Shown here: one piece after another, positions 12,782 to 25,337 of the stretch
Numbering within the stretch: the stretch's first letter is position 1
How the letters are laid out: each line of letters starts with the position of its first letter
Assembly: GCF_000002425.4 (NCBI RefSeq)
Contig: NC_037256.1
Span: forward strand, 10,837,900-10,901,899
Length of the DNA: 64,000 bases
Source: Physcomitrium patens
Lineage: Eukaryota > Streptophyta > Bryopsida > Funariales > Funariaceae
Direction: 5' to 3'
The notes under the pieces: generated by a model
Told to the model about the DNA's origin: nothing
The model's input: only the letters and a program-made list of their open reading frames with translations
Databases searched by the model: none
Made by a program: the position numbers and the translations under genes

Positions 12782-13740
12782 TTAGCATTAAATAATAAAT
12801 TTTGTATACTTATTTTTACAAGTAGAAAGAATTTCAAAAATAAGTCTATTACTTTTGATCATATATTATTTTTTGTATAATTATCAATAGAATTTCGTTC
12901 CGAAGAAGTTCAAAAAACAATGAATCCCTTGCCAAAGTTGTAATCAGATAATGAAGATTGTATCTTTTTTGTAGTATGACTTATTTTTTATTATACTAAA
13001 TATAATATAAAAATATAAAGATTGTACATCAATCTATGATATCGATTAAATTAGAAGAAAAAATAAATTGAATTTACATGTATTATTTAGATTAAATAAA
13101 TTGGTAGTATCTACATTGGAAAACGTACTTATAAATTAACAAGTTTTTAAGGAACACAAAAATAAAAATGCATATTTAAATTAAAGTCAAGATATATTTT
13201 TTAAATATATTTTTTCTAATTTCTTAAGGAAATCAGAAAATATAAAAACATGACAAAGAGGATATTATGTTATAAATATAAAAATAATTCAAAAAGTGTT
13301 AGTTTCTAAGAGATGAAAAAATCTAAGTTTATTTTTTTTAAAGATTTTTATACTTTAATATTATCTAGTATACTTAATTTAAAAATAATTTAACATACGT
13401 CTTATTTATTCTAAAAATTGAGATTCAATAGTAGACAACGATGCATTTAAAATGGAATATTAATCCTTATACTATTCATAGACTTTATGTTGGGAACAAA
13501 TAATTTCATGAACTACTCATTAATATTGGTGGTATTTGAAAATAGCACAACTGAATGAAAATTTCACGGAATTTTATTTAAATACATAAAATTAATATTA
13601 AAAATACAACACTTATTCTAAATAGTATATCTTGACATAGAGCAGTACTGTCAAGCAAAGTAGTTTTAAATATACCATCGACATTCATCCATAGAAAATT
13701 CGTCCAGAACATACATTCATCCAACGCACAGAACTTCTCC

Positions 13741-14256
13741 CCTAGTTAACGCCAAAGACGTCACGAATTAAATGCACTTCGTGCCGTCATGGCTAGTCCC
13801 AGCGGTCAGTGAGATGCTCAGGAAGCCTCAGGCGAACCAGAAGCATGTTGGAATTTTTGATAAATTTTTTTAAAGATAATTCTTTTTAAAGATAATTCCA
13901 ACAATTCCAACAATTTTTAAAGATCATTTTTTTTTTAAGTTCATCAACAAACGCAGATAATTCCAGCCGGGTTAATGTCGCAACCTTCGTATGAAAATTG
14001 CTGCCCATTGTTTTCACTGTCATATGGGCCAGACTGGAGGGATTCAAGACGTGAAACGTGAAGCTCTTGCAGGAAATTCTTCCTCGTGGTGCTGAGCGAG
14101 GTTTCTGTGGAAGAGTGGGGGTACGACACATCAGTGTCCGATTGCTTTGAAGCTTTGATTATGACCCCCTAAAAATCCTACAAAATGGCTGGGCTTTTGA
14201 ACCAACAGCTGAAGCTTTGTAGCTAGAATGGTATCTGTAATAGGACCAAAAGGTTT
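13741..14256. other. Possible decayed N-terminal part of the fatty-acid hydroxylase gene
   Basis: A stretch near 14025-14120 reads weakly like the N-terminal QVGxLGxxYQxWV and (S/A)RFF parts of plant fatty-acid 2-hydroxylases, but with stops and shifts. The resemblance is too weak to call an exon. Otherwise nothing is recognised here. Confidence 0.25.
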
Positions 14257-15197
14257 CATTACGTTATCTATGGATTCATCATATCCTATGGACCCTGACC
14301 GGCTTGTGTTTCCTACTCTGTTTACTGCAGCTATTTCCTCAATTGTAAGTACTACACGTTAATTTGTGAATTGATCACTTGCATACATGCTTTTAAATTC
14401 GTGGAAAATCAGCCAAAACACTTTCTGAAGAGGTTACACATCCCTTGGGAGCCCGCTGGTGGGTCTCGTTCTGGTTGCTTTCAGAGTGACCATGTCGACA
14501 AACACACACAAAAAACTTCATTGCCATCCGCATTTGCTTTTCACACATGATCCAGGAAATCGTGTTGTTAGTATGTTGACGATTTCGTTAGATCGTGTGT
14601 GCACAGCTTTGGAAGATAGTGGGCTTCGACCTCAAGCCGACGTGGAATTCCTCTATCTATGGAGGGATAATGTTTGGGTACGTTTGTTACGACCACACAC
14701 ATTATTACCTTCACTTTGCGGCAGTGTACTCAAGTTTCCTGTACAAGATGAAGGTAAGATGGTGCAAATTCTTACACTTTCTGTTCCTTACAGCTTTGAA
14801 TTACTTCAACACGTTCACAGTAATTGACGCACCTCATTGCCCCCATGATTCCGATAAATTAAAACAAAACAAAACGATGTTATCAATTGAGGCTCCATGG
14901 AATGCCCATGGTTCGTGGCTGCGCGGTTTCGAGTCGCCGGACTTGTCCCTCCAGCGTGCATTCTGTTTAATTTTGCAGAAAGAGCATTTAAATCACCACT
15001 TTAAGAATGGGATGCACCACTACGGCTTCGGTGTGACGAGCTCTTTCTGGGTCACAGTGTTCGGAACGCTGCCTCCGGCCAAGGATACTCACAAAGGTTC
15101 AATGATTACCAGCCAGACTGTGATGGAATCCATCTCTCCAACAACAAAGGTTCACTCGACAACACTAATGCGCAAAAAAGAGAGTGGCCGTGACTGA
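14257..15197 (+). pseudogene. Fatty-acid (dihydroceramide) 2-hydroxylase, FAH1-like, broken 5' part
   Basis: Three exons are readable: about 14257-14344 (PMDPDRLVFPTLFTAAISSI, ending at GTAAGT), 14607-14753 (YGGIMFGYVCYDHTHYYLHF, ending at GTAAGA) and 14979-15197 (HLNHHF, YGFGVTSSFW, VFGTLP). Exon joins are in phase 0. The order and motifs match the C-terminal half of plant and yeast FA2H/Scs7, ER-membrane enzymes that hydroxylate C2 of sphingolipid fatty acids. The histidine clusters HYYLH and HLNHH are kept. In the first exon the expected HGxHHK(Y/H)P cluster is lost: about 5 nt are missing and the frame shifts between the HYVI-like and PMDP parts. The LHRxLFH exon was not found. The 73-codon last exon has an unusual tail. 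A pseudogene or truncated copy is the best reading; an unrecognised upstream start is less likely. Confidence 0.75.
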
Positions 15198-16428
15198 AAG
15201 ATCACACACACCTCAAATAAGTTCTACTGCTCGCTCTGGAATCAGACCCATTCAGAATATTCCTCCACTAGAGGTCGCCTGAAGCCTTACCGCCACTTTA
15301 ATCATTAGATGAAATATTCGAGCTTTTCTCTTGCCTAGGGGCCTAGTAAAAAAAACAGATGCTGTAGAAAGTATATTTTGAATACTAAAAAAAAAAAAAA
15401 AAAAAAAAAAAAAACACCAACTCTGGCTTGGATTGCGGTGTCGCTCGAAGAGCCCTGGCCTTGGAATCCTTGCCGTTAGAGAAGGAAACGCATTTTTTGA
15501 AAAAAAATATACGAACAGCCTTTCGTTCAATTCACGGCATGTCTGCTTCTGCATTTGAATACTCTGCTCGGATCTCGAAATCCCGACGCTTCTTCGGATC
15601 CACATGAGTCAACAAATCTCTCCCGTTTATCCCCCTTCCCCACCTAAAAGAGTGACCAGTCCTGCTTTTAAAGGTCAATAGTCATTTTCTGCAGAACAAG
15701 CACTTCAATCACCTCGAGAATTAACTCTAATACACCATAATGAACAAAAAGATTCACAAGTAAAAAATAACTAATGGCTCTGAAGGGTTTAATTTAAAGT
15801 ACGTTAAAATTCGACTGCAACATGACCTTGTGAAACCGCCACGCCTTGCAAAGATTCCATTCAAGGTTCCCCAGGGGCTACATGACGTTCCCCGGTGAGG
15901 AGCAGGCGCACTCTGAGCTTGAGGAACGGACACGACCCCTGCAATGATATTTCAAATCCGTGGGAGAGAAAAACGCGGGAAACGGCGAAACATTCGTTCG
16001 CAAGCGCGGGCGGGTGTCGAAAGTGGGGCAGGTAGGGCCGTTGTGCAGTGAGAGGAGAGACTGCCCGCTTCTTGAGGGCGACGGAAGAACAGTCGAACCA
16101 CCGAGCAGATCCGCACCCGCCATCGTCTTCACACAACTGAGAGGCCCCTCCACTTGGAAGCAGGTCAAGTCAAGAGATCCACGGAACAACGTTTGCTCTA
16201 AGTCTCCAACCCTCTCACTCGGTCTCGGAACTAACCAAGAATGGCCGCGGCGGCTCACACTGAATAACAGCAAATTCCACGTATTGTTTAATTTATAGAT
16301 ATTTTGATTTTGATTTTGTTTTGTTTTGTCTATTTTTTTTTTTTTTTCTCGCTCCGACTCGGCTACGCGTTGGCCGCAAGGTGTGAACAGGCCAGCGCTC
16401 GGAAGGCGCGGGAGGGCCTGCTGGTTCT
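15198..16428. other. Intergenic region upstream of the arabinogalactan peptide gene
   Basis: It contains a 28-A run (15387-15414) and a GC-richer stretch from about 15860. A 249-codon open frame on the minus strand (15878-16627) has no domain and low-complexity K/N/Q runs, and it overlaps the likely promoter, so I treat it as chance. No gene was recognised. Confidence 0.45.
15387..15414 (+). repeat. Poly-A tract
   Basis: Twenty-eight consecutive A. It lies about 190 bp 3' of the hydroxylase pseudogene stop, but no target duplication typical of a retrocopy was seen. Confidence 0.9.
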
Positions 16429-16436
16429 TTATATGC
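16429..16436 (+). promoter_or_regulatory. Candidate TATA box of the arabinogalactan peptide gene
   Basis: TTTATATG lies about 155 bp before the proposed leader-intron donor, in a TC-rich region typical of plant leaders. Position and context fit; there is no transcript evidence. Confidence 0.35.
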
Positions 16437-16590
16437 CAGTTAGGAGGTTGGTTGGCGAACAGAACCATTGCAGTAACCTCGAGCTCCTTTGCCTTCTCGC
16501 TCATCTCTCGCACCGTCTTGCTCTTGCGTCTGCGTTGCCTACATCTTGCCCGTATCTCAAGGTACTGGAGATTTCCCTCTCTCAATTCTG

Positions 16591-17341
16591 GTATGTACTG
16601 TGAGCCTCGATTTCTAAATAGTTCCATCCTTTTCCCCTAATATTTTTGGTTGTTGTGTCTGTTTGTCTTGCGTGCTGCGGAGGAATGGGAACTTGAGTGA
16701 GTGTGTGTGTGTATGGGGAAGGTTTCGTTTTTCTTTCAAGTTGCTCGAAGTTGAGAAGCGCTGAGGATTAAGATCTGCATCTGCAAACTGAGGTTTAGGT
16801 TGTCATCTGCTTATCTATTTGTTTGTAAATTTCTTTCTCTCCCGTTGTATGGTTCACTTTCTTTCCAACAGAAGGTGTGACAAGAGTCTGTCGATTGTTA
16901 GGCCTAGTTTAGGCCATGGGCTGTGGATTGTAAGTTTTTGGTAAGTTAACAAGCTTCGCAACGAATGCCTCCCCGTATTCTCTTTCGTTTTGCAGATTAT
17001 CTTCTAGATACATCACGGATCAGACACCTGAGAAGTATATTTTACTCATTCGTTCTCCTTGATTGGGCCTTTCTTCTTGAAAGGGATTTTGTGTGATCCG
17101 TTGAAACTGAGCATTAGGTCGGTGTATCTGTACATCGTGTGATCACATGCCATTACATTTCGTTACGTCTCTTTAGTATGGTTTTAGAAATTTGAACTGG
17201 CCCTGCAGATCCTGAATATCGGAATCGGGGGGCTTTTAAGCATGTTTGGTTTGCCGTTGGTTCCAAAGTTGATAGTGCTTTGTCTCCTCAGTCCTGCAGT
17301 GAAGTGAGATATTGTGGCTGATCTGTGATGTTTGTTTGCAG
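16591..17341 (+). other. Probable intron in the 5' leader of the arabinogalactan peptide gene
   Basis: A strong donor (CTG|GTATGT) at 16591 and a pyrimidine-rich acceptor (TTTGTTTGCAG) ending at 17341 frame a T-rich segment of about 750 bp. The acceptor lies 30 bp before the start codon. Leader introns are common in small highly expressed plant genes. The donor choice is an inference. Confidence 0.45.
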
Positions 17342-17371
17342 TTAAGCAGTTTCTTATCACCAGTTCAAACG

Positions 17372-17569
17372 ATGGCTTCCACAAGCGTTTTGAGGTCCGT
17401 TGTAGTCATCTTCGCAGTTGCGTCTAGTTTGGTAGCAATGGCCAATGCACAGGCTGCCTCTCCGTCACCTGCACCTGACAGTGCTGGTAACTTATCGATT
17501 GTGCCTTCTATTGTAGCACCCGTAATGGGGATGGTTATTACGTTCTTCGCGAGCCGCATGCTTTGGTAA
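17372..17569 (+). CDS. Arabinogalactan peptide (AG peptide), GPI-anchored type
   Basis: 65 residues. Residues 1-26 form a signal peptide (MASTSVLRS, a hydrophobic core, then cleavage after ANA). The mature part begins QAASPSPAPDSAG, with the alternating Ala/Ser-Pro dipeptides that are hydroxylated and O-glycosylated with arabinogalactan. From about residue 41 a hydrophobic C-terminus follows, matching a GPI-attachment signal, so the final product would be a peptide of only about 12-14 residues on the outer face of the plasma membrane. Length and layout fit the plant AG-peptide class (AGP16/20-type). The ATG was chosen because it opens the signal peptide and follows the acceptor at 17341; an upstream in-frame extension would disrupt the signal. 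The gene stands alone, without close neighbours. Confidence 0.85.
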   Translation: MASTSVLRSVVVIFAVASSLVAMANAQAASPSPAPDSAGNLSIVPSIVAPVMGMVITFFASRMLW

Positions 17570-20500
17570 GCATGCTGAATGTCTGGCATCTCGAATGGGA
17601 AGTTACACCCAAGCTATGGAGAATAATTTTGTAATGTAATTCAGGTTTCGGCAAAGGTCGGTGCCATAGAAATTGTTTTGTACGGCACAGGACCTATGAA
17701 GCCATGTTAGACCAAATTTTTTGCTTGCTTCACAAGGCGTGTCATTTGTGCTCGGTTCTTTCAGAACAGAAATACCGTGTACAGACTTTTATAACCTTGA
17801 TGGAGGCATAGCGAGTAGATTTCGAGTCCTCGGTGGAAAGCTTAGTCAACTGATTTGTTATTTGGCTTTTCGTAAATTTGGACGTTTCTGGTGAATAACA
17901 TTATTTTCATTCTATTCATTTCGGATTGTAGCAATTTTATCTCCGCATACTATTTAAGAAATTGCTTACTCTACGTGCATGGAGCTTTACGATCAGATTG
18001 TTAACATCATCACTTGCAAAAATCTTTCACCGCAAACTGTGTTTTAGTGCCACAAAGTAATGTCAGTGAATATCTTCTACAGCCGTTATGAACCAATTAC
18101 TGCTCGAACTTTACTCATCGCTGGGTACCTTGTCTTGCAAATTACATCTGAACGCTTCTGTCGATTATGAAGCATGTGCATGGGAAACCTCGGAGTGACC
18201 CTTCAAGTATGGGCTATCTGAGTATGTCACAATTTGACACTAGCATTTGACTTACTATTCGGATAGTGATCGGTCAGATGGTAACGCATGCATTACAAGA
18301 ATCGCAGCACATCGTTTGCTTCCCGAAACCGTGTTCTCATCGTTTGCTTCCCGAAAAGACAATTTTACCCTTCCGTTTTCTAACAATCATGTATCTGAAC
18401 AAAGCAATCCAACCTTGCCTGACCATGTGTGATCATCGCTTAGTGACGATGTTGCAGTTGCAACGTAGATATCGTCCACAAATTGTTCACTCGTCTCTGT
18501 GAACCACTAATTGAATGCAGTGCTTGGCGTGAACAAAACGAATCTGTCATTAGATTTCAAGCTGTGCCATGATCCATGACCTCTCTTTCAACTGTCAACT
18601 TCGTGCAATTAGATGAGTGGACTTCAGCTATACCATCATCTGGTGAATTGCTGTAATCTCTCTGTTTCCAGACTCAGTGAGACGCAGCATCGCTGAGTGT
18701 TTATTGACATAGCTGGAAAAGACAGGGCTCCATCATGATATGACAAGTCATGCACCATGTTCTCATCAAATGACAGAGGTATCATGGAAAGTTTCACTTG
18801 CCTGGAGCATTCCTGCAATTATCCTGCACCACTTTAAAAAATCCCCTGTCATCTATTTTTATACATTCGATTCCAGAAAAATCGATAAGTAATGGTGTCT
18901 GTTAATGTGTAGCCCCTTTTACAAAACTTTGATTCGTAACTAGGGGCAAGGATTCGCGCACACTAATTCATTGCGAGTTTAATTTCCCTCAACATTTCTT
19001 GAAAAGGACTATATTGTATTATCGGTAGGACCTCTTAACAGACATAATTTCTCTTGAGACTAGCGCATCGTCAAAGCTCGCTTGACGTGTACTCCGCACT
19101 CGGTCAGTGTCTGTGCTACTGGTGGAAGGTTCTCTCCGACATGGTAAACTGCTCATCCTTTGCGTTTCAATGACGGACTTGGTTTTACGTTAAACGGAAG
19201 TTTCGGGCAGTTCGTACGCTTGGCAGACGTTGCCCGAAATCTCCTACAAGCGCTTGCGAGTCAACAAAATCGCACGCATTCCTGGAATCTGCATATGTAC
19301 AGTTCATTACAATCTGAGGCAGGTAGCGGTATGCGAGTGGGCGGCTGTTCAAGTCGGTTGTCTTCACGTTGACGTTAGCTTTAGGGTTGATCGATAACAA
19401 CTCAGTGAAAGGAGGATGAAAGCGCGGGGTGTAAGCAAAAGCAATCCTCGCTAATCTTCTGCCCGTGGAAACTGCCACCGTATCGGCTTCCTGAAGCAGG
19501 CTCGTTAGAAATTTGTTCCCTTGCTCCAGGTCATTACTCAATCGCCTCCCTCGCCTTTCTCGCCTCGTGCTCTGCCTCTGTTTACGCCTGTCATCCTGTT
19601 CGTGTTGCTCATCACATCCCAGATTGTTGCCTTCGATCCTGCCATCCCACGCCACAATTCATAAACTTTTCTTGAAGACCTTGCGCCGCTGTTGTATGTT
19701 CAGTGTTTTTTCTGTTGTCGTAAATTTGCTCATGCTGTCCGTTTGCATTGCATTTGATTCAATTTTATCAGAGCCCGCGATATTTTGATTGCCTTGTGCA
19801 CTTTTTTTTCGCAAAGATACGGTTCAGATTGCTTTTTCTCACAGAACTCTTGTTCTTTCCTTATTCTTGCTACGCGTGAATTGTTTTCACTTCGTCGGAT
19901 TTAGTGTTCTCAGATTTTAAGAATTTTTTCGATCTTTTGACTAGGAGGGTCCATACCTCAATTCCTTGATTGTTTGGTTTGCTGTCACAATTTTGCCTAG
20001 ATGAACTGAAATTGATAACTTTGGGAGGGAAGATACCTAGTACTTTCGCTCGGGATACCTAGTACTTTGCTTCCGACGGAACACTCTATGGCCTCACAAA
20101 TGAAAGCATCAGTTTCCGCAGAAGATTTTTCTGGGAAGCTTGTATCTTGTAACAACCCTCCTGTTGGGTGAAGTTTCCATTCTGCTGACAAGGTCGGCAG
20201 GTTTATATCACGTTTCCAGAATGCAATGGAAGCTGAGCCGAGAGTCTGCGCTACAAACTAATTGCAGGAGCATTTCTCCATGGAGTGAAGACGCAATGCA
20301 GAAATATTGCTCAAAATGTCTGTCTAGCAGGGTAATTCTTAACGTTTTGATTCCACATGGGAAACTTGCCAGCTCCATCCTTGATGTCCAAAGCTCCAAG
20401 CAAATTTTTCTTCGCATGCTTCGTCTTCAACATCCATCACGAAGACATGTACTAAAATTCTCTTTGGAAATGTGGATGTCATGCGCCGATACACGTGTTT

Positions 20501-21291
20501 TCAGACTCTTAATAGCCAGAAAAAGTAACTACAACGATTCGAAACAAGTTACCATGGAGAACAACTGCTGCATACGTAAGTGAGACGCTAGAAGACAGCT
20601 GATATTCCACCTAAGTCGCCTGACAGTGACTTGTCAATGTTGGAGAAAACTCAGTTTCATTGGTGACAATCATGGAACTACAATGCCACCAAAGCATATT
20701 ATCCGTCGTTCACAACTTGAACACAGCCCCAATTGCTGGCCCTCCTCAAGAAACTGAAATAAGTTCCTTTTAGGGAAGTTGGGCACACGACGTGTCAGAC
20801 TCTTAAAGCTTGCAGCAGACGGCTCTGATAGTTTCAAGAGTAATGGGGCTTTTAATGCGTCCACTCACCAGTCTTATCTGGAATAACGCCTTTATAACTA
20901 CAAAGAATCTATGTTCATGGAGACGACCACTAGCAATTCCCAGAATTCACAAGGAGCACTGATTCATAGTGTCAAACAAGGTTTGCATGTCATTGTCATA
21001 ATTGACATACAAGTTTAAAGGTGCCGGTTAATAAACAAGACAATTTCGAACCAACTTATCAGATTGGTTAAAAAATAGGTTGGAAATTAGATAGCCAACT
21101 CATGAACATAGCGGCACCAATAGGGCCACAACGGAAATTGTTAATGAGAAAAATATGTTAGTCTGAATAATGTGTCAGTCTTAGTACTGCCCCTAGAAAA
21201 AAGGTTAGAAACAGTGAAGGTAAAATAGACGACGACATATCTTGTGTCTAGATCAACAGAATGTAGTCGTTGATACTATAAGACTATTCCT
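17570..21291. other. Intergenic region without recognised genes
   Basis: Moderate-GC sequence with many short frames, the longest about 150 codons, none with domains, repeats or consistent splice structure. The first few hundred bases should contain the 3' UTR of the arabinogalactan peptide gene. The last part is downstream of the ChaC-like gene. No RNA gene was identified. Confidence 0.45.
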
Positions 21292-22978
21292 TCATATCTT
21301 TGCTAGAGATGGTCCAAAGCTCTCTAGTAACTTTCGACTATTGTAGTTCTCATACTGCTTCTCATCCTCGTAGTCTTGCAGCAGCTTTACATCTTCAAAG
21401 GCCTGTTGCAATCTCCCGTCCTCAAAATCTCCCATGTTCCTATCCTCGTACACTCCTAAGAGCTTCCGAACCTCATTGGCAAGCTCAATTATGTATTCGT
21501 CTTCACAGCCTGCAGCAATTGTGCACAATCATCGTCGCCTTCAACATTTTGAAAACCAAGTGATGTAAGGTATAGAACGATAGAAAACCATCTCTACACT
21601 CTGATAGACATCTGGACTTGTAATCTTAGGAGACACAATCTAGCTTGAAGCCAAAAATACTCCAAGTGATCTCTAGACCAACTACTTCCAAAGTCACAAC
21701 GCACACAAAGTAGAGCTGAACAGAAGCGGTTTTCCTAAAAGCAGAGCCTCACTTATATGTATGACCATCACATTCAAACTATTTGTCGAAAGTCAACTTG
21801 GAGTATCTGTTCTTAGAAACAATGAGAAAGTATTTTACCAATTCCGTAAAGTGCTTCTTCTAAGCGGAACAAATACTCGTAGTTTGGGCCTGCAGGACCT
21901 CTGGCAGTTGCAATTTGGCTGCCATTTTCAAAAGACATAGTAAGAATATGCACAAGAAACAATGCGAATCACCATTTTTAAATACAGAAATACCGATGTG
22001 TGCAACTACCCTCGCCTTGTAAAAATGCTACAGTGCCACAGCTCAAATAGAAAAGCATAAACAAGATAAAAACAAACTCCTCACCTAGCCATGTTCTGGA
22101 GGGGAGCTGGCCCTAAGTAGTATCGATTTTTCGATCTGTTTGGAGATCCAATGTACACCAAGACCCCTGTGATTACCGGCTCTTCTGGCGACTCTTCCTG
22201 TAATATTATATAATAACCATTGTCAAGGGCATCAAATTTTATATAATGCAAAAGGAAGAGGGAGGAATAATGTCGCAAATCTCAATTCTTCTGGATGATC
22301 ACAGAAGTTTGGCCACACGAGACAATCCAGATGTAGAACTTACGGTGAAGAAGTCAACAAATGTACGCAAGTCGTACTCAAACTCTCGTAGCTCCAAATA
22401 CTGTGCAAAAAGAACTGAATCATCAGGACCTCATGACTATTGTGTTCAACTTTGTAAGTTGCGCAATCCAAATCACATTCCTCATTAGAGGTAATAATCA
22501 TGAGCTTACAGAGAGCACTAGCTGTTCGGCATCATAGCCTGATACTCGGTACGCACAGCCCGCCACATGTGCACCTTCTTCGGGCTCAAGTGTAACCGTC
22601 CGTCCTGGGTAGTCGGGAGTTCCTCGGTGATCAGTACTGGCTGGTAAACCACAGCAAAAAGGCATTAGAAGCTGCTCGGAATAGATTTCCTGGACGGTCC
22701 GTGTCATAGTTCTGACAGAAGGGAATAGCCAGTGACCCTAGTCTACTGAATAGAGTCGGCTCCCAGAACATTCAGGAGGTGGAAAGTGTGCATAAACTGG
22801 ACGCTTGACGGAATCACGAGGATACTCTGATGGCGATTATACTCCAACACATTGTTGTTCCCAAACTACCTTGATTGAATACACGTGTGTAGCCTTTGAT
22901 GAACCCTACCACACGTTCGTCATAATCAAAACCCGCCTTCCAAATCAGAGAACCATATCCAAAAACCCAAAGCACCAT
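21292..22978 (-). CDS. ChaC-type gamma-glutamylcyclotransferase (glutathione-degrading, plant GGCT2 class)
   Basis: Six exons (minus): 22978-22870, 22640-22510, 22400-22344, 22197-22085, 21918-21839, 21509-21292. They join in phase with GT-AG borders, giving 235 residues. The product cleaves glutathione to 5-oxoproline and Cys-Gly in the cytosol, so it recycles glutamate and lowers glutathione. The substrate-binding loop FGYGSLIW is at residues 6-13. [19 protein letters not shown] and YRVSG follow. YLELRE (81-86) carries the glutamate used as general acid/base in this family. Then come [40 protein letters not shown] and [16 protein letters not shown]. The family usually ends shortly after the last motif. 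Here an acidic tail of about 50 residues follows, with repeated (Y/F)ED motifs. The gene is intact; the start is fixed by the conserved N-terminal [11 protein letters not shown]. Confidence 0.95.
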
Positions 22979-25298
22979 ACTTCTGGACCTGTTTCAAATC
23001 CGCAATGTCGAGAACATCAGAGCTGTAAAAGCAAACTATTGCTGAAGAGACATTGAACGCGTGTAACAAGGTAATAGAAATAATGCACCAGTAACGCGAA
23101 AATCTTCAAGCACCTTCATTAACCAATCTCCACACAATGTCTTTCATACGCACGAGGATTTCTAAAGCCAGTTGCAAAGAATGAATGCGAGTAAGAAACA
23201 AACGGCAGGCACGACTACTCCTACCAGTAATACAATGTGCATGCGTTTTGGCCTTAGCTCTCGCGGTGCACTTACGTGAGCTCAGCACGAAGTTGAGTCA
23301 AAATGTGCAGGATCAACTCATAGAAACGACATTTTACCTGCTGTTGGACTTGGTAGCTTTCAATACCCTACTAAGTCGTGAACGCTTTACTGAGAACCAA
23401 AATTGCGCTCCAGACTGTAATTGTAGCCAGGAATACTTCCAAGCAGCACTGCAGTAGGAATCAATGCCTGAAGGATGCCGCACAGATAGAGAACGATGTC
23501 TGTGGTTTTCCTTTACTGAACCCAATTCGCTACTTACAGCCTGATGACTATGCTCCTGCACTTCACAGCAACTCACTCTAAGGGGTGAACTTCAGAGAAT
23601 CAGCACGACAGAATCAGCTGTGGACACACGCGCAGTGATCAGATCTACTGTTTTGATGGCCTCGAGGTTAACGAGCAGACTGCGATACTTTGCGCGAAAG
23701 AAAGCGCTCAAAGTCCTACGACTAATATCTCTTTCTCAATTGCGGGCTGCGTGAATGATTTCAATGCTTCTCTGCAAGTGATTATCTCAGCACGGTTAAA
23801 GATATGACCAGTGAGAGTGACAGACGAGTGGCAGAGTGAGCAGCCGATACACAATAGAAACTGGGAATGTAAGCCGGGCTTTTAAGGCCGAGGCTTTGGA
23901 AATACTACCAAAAATATGTCATGCTATACCGTAGGAGGTGGGTACTATTTGGCCAGCCTTCTATTTACTCCACCGTGCGGTACAGCATGCAAAACCTGCC
24001 GTCAACATGGCATTCTCAACAGACTACTCTGCGGTTGCGCCCGACAGGACCAGCCACCCAGATTGGAAGACCACATGTGAAAAAACAAAAACAGCGCCTA
24101 AAAGATATCACAATGCCTTCTTGACAGGCAACTACGATCTTTTCGACTCCCACCAGATCAATTAATTTGAATAAAACCCCCTTGTTTCCTTACCATGCGC
24201 AGCCAAAAGAATACGAGTTAACAAAGACGAGAGTTCGGCACTAGCTCTGCAGTCCACCAGCAACTCCCACATCGGGATTCGCATCCTCTCACGCGATTTT
24301 GAAACACGACAAGGAATACGATCTTGCTCATGTTGTCGACGAAATGCGGACGAAATTATCTCTTCTGGACGATGAATGTCAGAAGGAATGAAGAATATTC
24401 AGGACAACGAGAAGATTCGAATGAGATCCACTGCGCGAATCGGGAAGCCTGACTCGCTCAGTCTCTTCAAGGTGACTTACTATTGGTCTCCTCGTGCGTA
24501 TCCCACGCCACCTTCCCTTTGAAGACTAGGTGGATGGATGGCTGGACGACAAAGACATCTCTACAGATTCTTCAAAAATCAATTTCATGTGTTGCATTTT
24601 GATAATAAATACATCATTTCTAGAAAAAATTGAATTCCACAGTGAAGAGCACAGATCTGAATGGTGCAATGCTGCAAGGCGTGGGCATGAGGACCATCAA
24701 TTTTCATGTGGCCACCATAGACTTACTAGATTTTGCCCAACAGTCAGCCTCCAGTTACACAACTCTAGCATCAAACTCCTACAAGTACACTGCCAAGATG
24801 GATCCTATATCCACATTTTGTCGTAATATTTTACAAAGAAAAGAAAAACATATTCTTAGTAATACTCTTGTGAAAGTATACATTAAGCATGATTTACACA
24901 CTTATTCATTTATCATAAATCCGGAAACAAATGAAGAATAAAAATACTATTGAATAAATATAAAAAATAAAACGATATTCTAGAGCTATCGATCCAAATA
25001 ACTTGCCTTCCAGATTGCTTATTTCTTTTTTCACAAGGATCTCAATTGGGGCACGTGCTATCCTAGTCAGTCTGCTCACTTTAAGAAAAAAACCCACCGC
25101 AGTGACTGCATGGTTGTGAGCAAGATCAGGCATCACCACGGAACCAGAAAAACTACGCTGCCCGAGATACGGGGCAGTCATACTTTCATCGATGCACAGA
25201 TCGCCTGTAGTTGTCTTTCGACAACGTCTTTCGACAACGTCTTTCACGTGAAACTCTCTGAAAGCGTCAGTTCTCTGATTTTTACCCAGAGAAGAGAC

Positions 25299-25337
<39 letters not shown>

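Larger units (their letters stand above)
12051..13740. other. AT-rich DNA without recognisable genes
   Basis: Very AT-rich, with short spurious frames only. It holds a 38-bp tandem duplication (12101-12176) and a TA microsatellite (12751-12779). It looks like decayed repeat DNA separating two moderate-GC islands. Confidence 0.6.

Noticed and set aside
15387-15414. Poly-A tail of a retrocopied hydroxylase gene
   Set aside because: The gene remnant still has introns with good splice sites, so it is not a processed copy; no target duplication was seen.
15878-16627. 249-codon frame on the minus strand
   Set aside because: No domain, Lys/Asn/Gln low-complexity stretch, no splice partners, and it overlaps the probable promoter and leader of the arabinogalactan peptide gene.
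19185-19655. 156-codon minus-strand frame
   Set aside because: No recognisable family and no supporting start or splice context. Such a length is expected by chance in moderate-GC DNA.
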